This document shows, in pieces, positions 58,181-64,000 of a stretch of DNA of 64,000 bases. A model generated the notes under the pieces. The model had not been told where the DNA came from. It worked only from the letters and a program-made list of their open reading frames with translations, and did not search any database. The stretch covers positions 146,501 through 210,500 of the forward strand of contig CAJNDS010002398.1 of the NCBI GenBank assembly GCA_905221605.1, read 5' to 3'. How positions within the stretch are numbered: the first letter of the stretch is position 1; each line of letters starts with the position of its first letter. The stretch comes from Symbiodinium natans. Its lineage: Eukaryota > Sar > Dinophyceae > Suessiales > Symbiodiniaceae. Position numbers and translations under genes: made by a program.

Positions 58181-59455
58181 ATGGATACGCCGACTGAACC
58201 CGAAGTCTTTAATATCGGAACAGATGATGAAAGCGACGCGCAGCCACAAGCTTACACCGAGCAGAGTGAGGAGGTACAGGCTGTCTCTGTCAACCCAAAA
58301 GTTCACATTCAGCCTGCCAGTAGCTGCAAGGCTAAAACTTCCTTGCGAACGCAGGCTGGAAAAACAAAAAAGGGCAATGACAACCAATCCCATCCCAAGC
58401 TTGATGCGAGGAAAAAGAACAGTCAATCAAGCAATAAAGGGAACAAAGTTCCGAGAACACTTCAGGAAGAGAGCATTCAAGTTGCTCTTGGTGCTTCAAG
58501 GTATATTGTACTCTCGCTCTTCGATGGATGCGGAATTTCAAGAGCTGTCATTGCTGAAGCGCTCGGTCAGCAACCTGTTGCTGCACTTACTGCTGAATCG
58601 GATAATCTCCTTAGAGCAATCATTTGTCACAAGTTTGACTATGACAAGGCTCAAAAGTGGGCATTGGATGCGAGACAAGTTCCGTCGATTGCCGTCGACG
58701 ATGTCTGGTCCATTGTTCAAGAGGATGGCCTTATTTTGAAGCAGTGCATTGCCTTTCTGGGCAAAATTGAGCCTGGTAGAACGGCGGTGATCATTCCTGC
58801 AGGATCACCTTGCCAAGACCTTACCACTGCTGGTTCAAGTTCTGGTGGTTTGGGGCTCATGGGCGATCGCTCTCAACACATGTTAGTTATCTACGCCATT
58901 TTGCTTGTCCTCCAAACCATCGACCCCCTGCTTCTTGAATGCGTTCACGTTGTTCTCGAGAATGCGGGATCCATGAAAGCAGTTCACAAAGATTTCATAA
59001 TGAAAATCTTTGGAATACCTGAAAAGTGCTGCCATATGATTGCTGGTTCAGAGCTTGGACACGTTGAAAGAAAGCGCAATTTCTTCACCAGATATCAAAT
59101 TATTGGCAACGTCGCCCTGTTGCCGAATGTTCATGGCACGTCAGGGAACGAAAGCATCATTCGGCTATTGCAAACAAGAGACTCCGGCGAGCCCGCTGAA
59201 ATGTGGCTTCGAGCAGATTGGCGAATAGGTGGCGCACAGCTTGGCGATTCAATGAGATGCCGTCGGAGGCCGTTTCGCTTTGACATCAGACCTTGCGCTG
59301 CTCTGAAGACACCTCGCTCAAATAGCAGGGTGGGAACGTCAGCGCGGGGCATCCATTTTGGGCGTGCGACGCCTCCTTTGCACAGTGCAACTCTCAACGT
59401 GTCCTTTGCTTACGACCAGATTCCACACTTGAAGTATCTCTGCGATGGGCGATGA
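58181..59455 (+). CDS. C5-cytosine DNA methyltransferase (retroelement-type)
   Basis: A 424-codon ORF that would transfer a methyl group from S-adenosylmethionine to carbon 5 of cytosine in DNA. The first roughly 105 residues are disordered and Lys/Ser/Gln-rich. Motif I is L-S-L-F-D115-G-C-G (cofactor binding). Motif II is a short A-E-S-D block about 25 residues later. Motif IV is G-S-P-C211-Q-D with the catalytic Cys, motif VI is V-L-E260-N-A-G (usually E-N-V), and motif VIII is E-R297-K-R299-N-F-F. The order and the D-G-C-G/P-C-Q style recall the DNMT3-like family. After residue about 330 no target-recognition domain or motif IX/X is clear, and the tail is basic and irregular, so the 3' part may be frameshifted. 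No upstream chromatin-reader domain is attached. Neighbours are retroelement parts, consistent with methyltransferase capture by a retroelement. Confidence 0.85.
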   Translation: MDTPTEPEVFNIGTDDESDAQPQAYTEQSEEVQAVSVNPKVHIQPASSCKAKTSLRTQAGKTKKGNDNQSHPKLDARKKNSQSSNKGNKVPRTLQEESIQVALGASRYIVLSLFDGCGISRAVIAEALGQQPVAALTAESDNLLRAIICHKFDYDKAQKWALDARQVPSIAVDDVWSIVQEDGLILKQCIAFLGKIEPGRTAVIIPAGSPCQDLTTAGSSSGGLGLMGDRSQHMLVIYAILLVLQTIDPLLLECVHVVLENAGSMKAVHKDFIMKIFGIPEKCCHMIAGSELGHVERKRNFFTRYQIIGNVALLPNVHGTSGNESIIRLLQTRDSGEPAEMWLRADWRIGGAQLGDSMRCRRRPFRFDIRPCAALKTPRSNSRVGTSARGIHFGRATPPLHSATLNVSFAYDQIPHLKYLCDGR

Positions 59456-59642
59456 TCGACTTGACCACCTCAGCCAAGCTAGCGACCACATCGACCACAT
59501 CCTCCAAGCTGAAGAGGGCTTCCAGATTTAGCCCGAAGACGCCACAGATCGCGTGAGCCGTGGCAAGAGGAGATGTCCAAAGGCCTCCGCGTAGTTCCTC
59601 TGACCGACCACCGACCACTTGATGGCGCAGAGCCCTTGAAGA

Positions 59643-60101
59643 ATGGCATGGGGAATGTTGGGAATGCCTACTTGCTCCTGGAAGTCAGCTTCTCATTTGT
59701 GCAACAGCGGTCTGCAGAGACGCCGTGAATCTCACGCCAAGGCCACATACCTTAGGCGCAGACCTACGCCTTGGTTTCAAGGGTGGAGGCCTGCAACAGA
59801 TCCGCTTTGCGGAGTTACACCTCCTCGCGCCCCTTACAAACCCTGGCTGCGCCCTAGGGCCTATGACAAGGAGCATGGGCTTCGCCTTACTTCCTACTCA
59901 TATATGCCGACCAATATGCTTTATCATGTACTCAGCCTTGGTGGGGCCGAGGCTTTTCTAGCCCGTCTTTCCCATGTTGAGCATTGTGTAAATGGCGTGC
60001 CGGATATTCCTTGGGATCGAATTGTGCCCAAAAACCCAACCGGTCTTCGCTTCGCGAATGAGGTACATTATTGTTCGAGGACCGTGCTTGAGCCCAAATG
60101 A
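59643..60101 (+). CDS. Unrecognised ORF downstream of the methyltransferase
   Basis: A 152-codon ORF. Its second half (from about 59840) has protein-like composition: Tyr/Met/Leu-rich, then H-V-E-H-C-V-N-G-V-P and D-R-I-V-P-K-N-P. The last codons lie inside the first copy of the 264 bp repeat. Between the methyltransferase stop (59455) and this ORF the same frame is almost open apart from a few stops, so it may be a decayed continuation of the same gene. No family is recognised. Confidence 0.35.
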   Translation: MAWGMLGMPTCSWKSASHLCNSGLQRRRESHAKATYLRRRPTPWFQGWRPATDPLCGVTPPRAPYKPWLRPRAYDKEHGLRLTSYSYMPTNMLYHVLSLGGAEAFLARLSHVEHCVNGVPDIPWDRIVPKNPTGLRFANEVHYCSRTVLEPK

Positions 60102-60332
60102 ACAGAATGTATAAATATTCAAATTCTCAAAAACTCAATCTGACTTCAAGATTCCGCTAGAGCAGCATGTACGCGCTGACACCTCTCTTTTCAAACGCTG
60201 GGGAATCAATCTCCAGATATCTCCTTCCGAGAGGGCTGCACCCCACATCGGTGTTCCAATGCTAGTCAAGCCCGAAAACATTCGAGCGGATCACTCGCCC
60301 TCTAGAAGAGAGCGTTGGCTAACCCGCTACCC
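60069..60332 (+). repeat. 264 bp direct repeat, copy 1
   Basis: Matches 61137-61400 with only scattered substitutions seen (for example an A/G difference near the end and a C/T near the middle). It starts TTATTGTTCGAGG and ends GGCTAACCCGCTACCC. Confidence 0.92.
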
Positions 60333-60394
60333 TCACAGGTCCGGCCTGAGTATAGCGGCCTGAAACAAGGCACAGATCAGCCGTTCAGAACAAA

Positions 60395-60685
60395 TCACGA
60401 GCTTCTCGGTTGATGCTGAGAGCTTGACGAGGCAGCTTCGTGTGGCTGCTCGCGACGGGCTGTAGCCGCCTCTCTCTGTTGCAATTCACGATCTGCCATG
60501 AGATCGTCCAATACCTCAGCCACCTTGACCAGAGAATCCATATTCAAGGACTGAAGCCACACGCGAAAGTCTTCCAGCTGAGCTCGTGTCACAGAGCGCT
60601 CCATGGGGAGTGCTGAAAGGGCAATGGTTGAGACACTTGAAATCCAAGCCTGTATGCAATCACGAAAGCGTGTAACTGCAAGCAC
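60395..60685 (-). CDS. Small helical ORF inside the insert between the 264 bp repeats
   Basis: A 96-codon minus-strand ORF; an internal Met at about 60603 gives a 69-residue product. That part is Leu/Val/Glu/Arg-rich and helical (for example V-A-E-V-L-D-D-L-M-A-D-R-E-L), ending in a Ser/Gln tail. It is the only coding-like feature in the 804 bp insert. Function unknown. Confidence 0.35.
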   Translation of the reverse strand: MLAVTRFRDCIQAWISSVSTIALSALPMERSVTRAQLEDFRVWLQSLNMDSLVKVAEVLDDLMADRELQQREAATARREQPHEAASSSSQHQPRSS

Positions 60686-61136
60686 TCACTTCAGGCTCCA
60701 AGAACAAGCTCCACATACACACGTGCATTGTGGGGATTCCTGGCGTGGACAATCACAGCACTCAATACCAGTAGCAAAGACTTCACCAAGTGCGAGACCA
60801 CGTAGTTTGTTTCGCGTTGCACGCCCACCTCGCGGTGGCTTTCCTTGAGTCTCTGGCAATAGAAAATGCTTCACCTGTCACACAGCATGAACATTGTACA
60901 TGTGTCTCTGAGTAGGGTGGGAGGGTGGGTCAAAATTTTCTTTCTCCTTCAATCGGCTTTTCGAGCCGGTCACCTTGCGACGATGCAAGATTCCTGCAAT
61001 ATCAAGCACGCAGTTCGGTTCAAGCAAGACAGGTTCACAAAGAAAACACCTTAAAGCACAAGCCACTAAAATTGCACCGCAATTTTTCCTCTCACAATAA
61101 AGCCCTATCTTCTGCGGGCACTTGAAGAACGCAGCT

Positions 61137-61400
61137 TATTGTTCGAGGACCGTGCTTGAGCCCAAATGAACAGAATGTATAAATATTCAAATTCTCAAAA
61201 ACTCAATCTGACTTCAAGATTCCGCTAGAGCAGCATGTATGCGCTGACACCTCTCTTTTCAAACGCTGGGGAATCAATCTCCAGATATCTCCTTCCGAGA
61301 GGGCTGCACCCCACATCGGTGTTCCAATGCTAGTCAAGCCCGAAAACATTCGAGCAGATCACTCGCCCTCTAGAAGAGAGCGTTGGCTAACCCGCTACCC
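61137..61400 (+). repeat. 264 bp direct repeat, copy 2
   Basis: Second copy, 1068 bp after the first. It is continuous on its right with the end of the minus-strand RNase H relic. Confidence 0.92.
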
Positions 61401-61439
61401 CTCCTTTTCGTTCGCCAACGATCCTTCGAGCTTAAAGAA

Positions 61440-62700
61440 GAAATGGTCAGTCACCTTGACTGCCAGCCCTGACTTATCGGCGAACCCCAGCTCCTTGACA
61501 CGCTCGGTAGCAAATCTCGACGGTTCATCGGCGAGATTGGATTCGGTCGCGACCCGACCGAACCAAGGTACGAGCCCATGCTCTGTCTCAACGATCGCCA
61601 GATCTCTGACAATGGCTCCAGCCAGTCTTTCTTCGCAGTTCCTGCGATCAGTGCGTACCTCGCAGCATCATTGTCAATATAAGAGACCACACCGATCCCC
61701 GCGATGGTCTCTCCGTCTGCCTCAATGTTAGCCATCAGAAACTCCTTGAAAACAAGGAAGCCGATCAACACGGCTAACATCTCCAACTCATAAATCACTG
61801 TCGCCTCATCTTTCTTTGCTAGAAGATTGCAGGCCTTGTCTGCGACTGGCACGGAGAAGAATGAAATCGCAGACCCCGTGCCTGTCAAAAGCACTCCACC
61901 TAGTCCTCCTTTGGTTTCAGACCCCGGGTCGCAGAATGCATCTGTCAGGGTCATGAAGGACCTGCACGAAATTCTACCCACTACCCTGGGCTTTTCGGCC
62001 CGCAGTAGGTTTGCGAAGTCCAAAAAACCACAACTTGGTTTTTCAGGAACTCCGATCGCACCTGAGAAGGCGTGAGATGTGATCAGCTTCAGACAATGCT
62101 TTCCCAGTCGTCCAAAACACTGAGATTCAGCAAATTGCAAGCGACCCCTCAGCTGCAACGCCTCCTTTTGCGTGAGGGTTCCTCTCTTTGTGGTGTCAAC
62201 GAGCTGGTTGATAAGCTCCTCTCTCCTTCTCTCCGTGTTGTCGACCCGAATGAACCCGGACGTGCTCTAAACCAAAAGCAACCCCGAGGGCCTCAAATCT
62301 TTGTGCCCAATCGGTCGCCTTGTCATCCGAGAGCTTCCAGCCCAAGATCTTCATCAGGCGATTAAAAGACTCCCACGAAGAAGCGCAATCCTTTTCGAGA
62401 GCAAGCAAAAACGAAATCATCGAAAAAGTTCGTAGACGCCACGAATAGTCCCACGAACGATGAGCGTCCAAAGCGCCCTTGCCACTCTCAAGAAGTAATA
62501 CACCGCCTTGGTGCTTCCGAAAGGCACTGCGACTTGATGAAAGATCTTTGCTCTTTCCGTGACTGTGTCGTTAATAAGGCTCGAGTAGTTGTCGATGGGT
62601 CGCACCTTGTCCGTTTTGTCGAATGGGATTTTTTTTTGGACTGGCGCCCCTTTACTACATCAGTAGCACAGTAGGCCGGTCTTGTTGGGCTCGACGTAAC
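61440..62700 (-). pseudogene. Broken DIRS-type reverse transcriptase-RNase H
   Basis: Read right to left. Near 62600 the block R-P-I-D-N-Y-S begins, followed by L-I-N-D-T-V-T and directly by A-V-P-F-G-S, so the palm motif A region is missing (internal deletion). Then come F-L-R-V-A-R-A-L-W and, in another frame at 62196-62471, the segment after motif C (L-M-K-I-L-G-W-K-L-S-D-D-K). RNase H occupies 62158-61450: L-T-D (D73), Y-E-L-E (E124/E126) and I-D-N (D162). At about 61612 a one-base shift moves the ending W-F-G-R-V then N-L-A-D-E-P-S-R into another frame. An A-run near 62630 shifts the start as well. With at least three frame breaks and a deletion it cannot make active enzyme. Confidence 0.75.
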
Positions 62701-62830
62701 GGGTGAAACGAAGTCAGCGCGCGCAAACCACCAAGAACACCACGCAACCACCCAAAAAACAAGAAAACAGAAGCAACAAACCAAGCAAAGGCGCCGAACT
62801 ACTAGGAAACCCCACGCACTCAGTACTCGA
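62624..62830. repeat. Right copy of edge repeat
   Basis: Partner of 56262-56440 in the same orientation: a T-run, CCCTTTACTACATCAGTAG, GTAGGCCGGTCTTG and GGGTGAAACG. In this copy it overlaps the start region of the minus-strand reverse transcriptase relic, so the shared sequence may be old coding DNA rather than a true terminal repeat. Confidence 0.55.
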
Positions 62831-62959
62831 AGTCGTCGTTGAAGTCCCGGTGCAATCATACAGCACTGAGCATGCGGGGAGTCGCAAATTGCGACACTGC
62901 CAGATCTTCAAAATCACCATCATGTAGCTACTGGTGCGACGTCATTCGGCTCGAACCAA

Positions 62960-63310
62960 GGTCATCATCGATAGTCAGGCTCCCGTGCTCGTCGTCAAGG
63001 ACAAATCACGGACCCGCATTGGCAAAGGGATGGTACAAGTCAGACTCCCCAAAGGAAAGGAAAGACGTGCGTATGCCCCATGGTGGTCAGCCAGTGGGGA
63101 CTTAACAGAAAGAACAATCAAGGCAAGACCGGCCCAGGGCACTCCATGGTGGTCAGCCAGTGGAGCAGCCCCGAGCGGAAGGTTCACCTCTCACCCTGGC
63201 TTGCAGCTGCGCCCACCTAGATAGATGTCCGCGCACAAGCACAGTCTCAGCAGACAGCCAAAGCGGAGGCCACACACGCAAGCCCGAAAGCTCGCCGGGG
63301 TTTCGGGGAC
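62960..63310. repeat. Copy 1 of a 690 bp-spaced direct repeat
   Basis: About 350 bp matching 63650-64000 at roughly 85-90 percent by eye. A word near the middle, AAAGACGTGCGTATGCCCC, is at 63061 and 63751. Inside each copy the word CCATGGTGGTCAGCCAGTGG occurs twice, 65 bp apart. Confidence 0.88.
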
Positions 63311-63649
63311 CGCAATCTGGCAGGCAACGGTCCCTCCAGAGTCCAAGCCAATAAGATACGTCGGCAGGGAGATGTGAGGGCTCACATCACTTTGGCAGCC
63401 TGCAAGAGCGCTAAGATCTCCGTGGTATACACAGCTTTCGTCCAGGCGATGCCGTCAGGTAGCATCCAGGCGGGCGAAGATCCTGCCTGTCCTGCCACCA
63501 CAAGCCAAGCACAGACGACGATGACCCTTTTGAAGGCCAAGTTATTCCACAGGTATTCGATATCTCCAGGCCAGGGCAGTAGGTGCCTATTCTCCACGTA
63601 GAAGTGCCCGCAGCCTGGGAGAGGCAGCACCGCCGCATTGGTCTCTCCA
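63311..63649 (-). other. Spacer between repeat copies; one small minus-strand ORF
   Basis: Holds an 82-codon minus-strand ORF (63382-63630). Its product has aromatic and hydrophobic stretches (for example A-W-L-V-V-A-G-Q-A-G, then W-M-L-P-D-G) and could be a protein fragment, but no family is recognised. Confidence 0.2.
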
Positions 63650-64000
63650 GAGTCGATATTCGGACGTCAGGATCCCGTACCCGTCGTCCAGGACAGATAA
63701 CACACCCGCAGTGGCAAAGGGTGTGACAGGTCAAACTCCCCAAGGAGAGGAAAGACGTGCGTATGCCCCATGGTGGTCAGCCAGTGGGGACTTAACAGCA
63801 AGAACAGTCGAGGCAAGACCAGCCCAGGGCACTCCATGGTGGTCAGCCAGTGGAGCAGCCCCGAGCGAAAGGTCCCCCGCTCACCCTGGCTTGCAGCTGC
63901 GCTCACCTGGAAAGATGTCCGCGCGCAAGCAATGTCTCAACAGACAGCCAGAGGGGAGGCCACACACGCAAGCCCGAAAGCTCGCCGGGGTCTCGGAGAC
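63650..64000. repeat. Copy 2 of the 690 bp-spaced direct repeat (runs off window)
   Basis: Second copy, still matching at the last base of the window, so the array continues to the right. Confidence 0.88.

Larger units (their letters stand above)
56262..62830. mobile_element. Decayed retroelement region carrying a DNA methyltransferase
   Basis: A diverged roughly 180 bp repeat occurs at both edges in the same orientation. Inside, on the plus strand, are a frameshifted ORF (56557-58155), a C5-methyltransferase ORF (58181-59455) and a short ORF (59643-60101). On the minus strand there is a broken DIRS-type RT-RNase H (about 61440-62700). This may be one element with opposed genes, or two nested elements. 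Methyltransferase genes inside DIRS and other retroelements of dinoflagellates are known from published work. Confidence 0.5.

Overview
The window looks like nuclear DNA of a dinoflagellate (Symbiodiniaceae or a relative), although no host gene could be identified with certainty. The supporting evidence is: a spliced-leader-like sequence with the ATTTTGG core followed by a hairpin near 5.2 kb; retroelement proteins carrying a KptA/Tpt1 domain, a SWIM finger and a C5-cytosine methyltransferase; degenerate CCCTAAA/TTTAGGG-like tracts; and very heavy simple-repeat and minisatellite content in intron- or intergene-like DNA. There is no bacterial-style operon, rRNA gene, convincing tRNA gene or CRISPR array.

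Layout. 1-4.5 kb: a large polyprotein, open from the left window edge. It has a KptA/Tpt1-like domain (split by one apparent frameshift), a C2H2 finger, two RanBP2-like fingers, a basic Gly/Lys-rich tract, one membrane helix, a SWIM finger and a PLD/HKD-type domain. 5.2 kb: the spliced-leader-like hairpin. 5.4-10.1 kb: a chain of repeat arrays (AT-rich microsatellite, a roughly 50-75 bp minisatellite, a GTGCGTGG array, then about 1.1 kb of nearly pure GT). 12.3-13.6 kb: two arrays of the same short motif in opposite orientation. 13.6-26.7 kb: mostly unannotatable DNA with microsatellites.

26.76-30.41 kb: a compact, apparently intact retroelement. An 844-codon reverse transcriptase-RNase H lies between two 314 bp inverted repeats, and the whole is bracketed by an exact 94 bp direct repeat. 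30.4-53.8 kb: mainly sequence with no recognisable gene, broken by CT, GA, AT and CGA microsatellites and degenerate telomere-like tracts. 53.85-54.3 kb: a possible LINE remnant. 54.6-56.26 kb: three different repeat arrays lying end to end.

56.26-62.83 kb: a second, decayed retroelement region. On the plus strand it carries a frameshifted ORF (weakly Ulp1-like) and, 25 bp later, a 424-codon ORF with clear C5-cytosine methyltransferase motifs. On the minus strand it carries a broken DIRS-type reverse transcriptase-RNase H. A diverged repeat occurs at both edges, and an exact-looking 264 bp direct repeat surrounds an 804 bp insert. 62.96-64.0 kb: a repeat with 690 bp spacing that runs off the window.

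Taken together, almost everything interpretable belongs to retroelements. The two RT-RNase H elements and the methyltransferase unit fit the DIRS/tyrosine-recombinase-like retroelement world, where methyltransferase capture has been reported in dinoflagellates; no tyrosine recombinase was recognised here. All calls are by eye without database searches.
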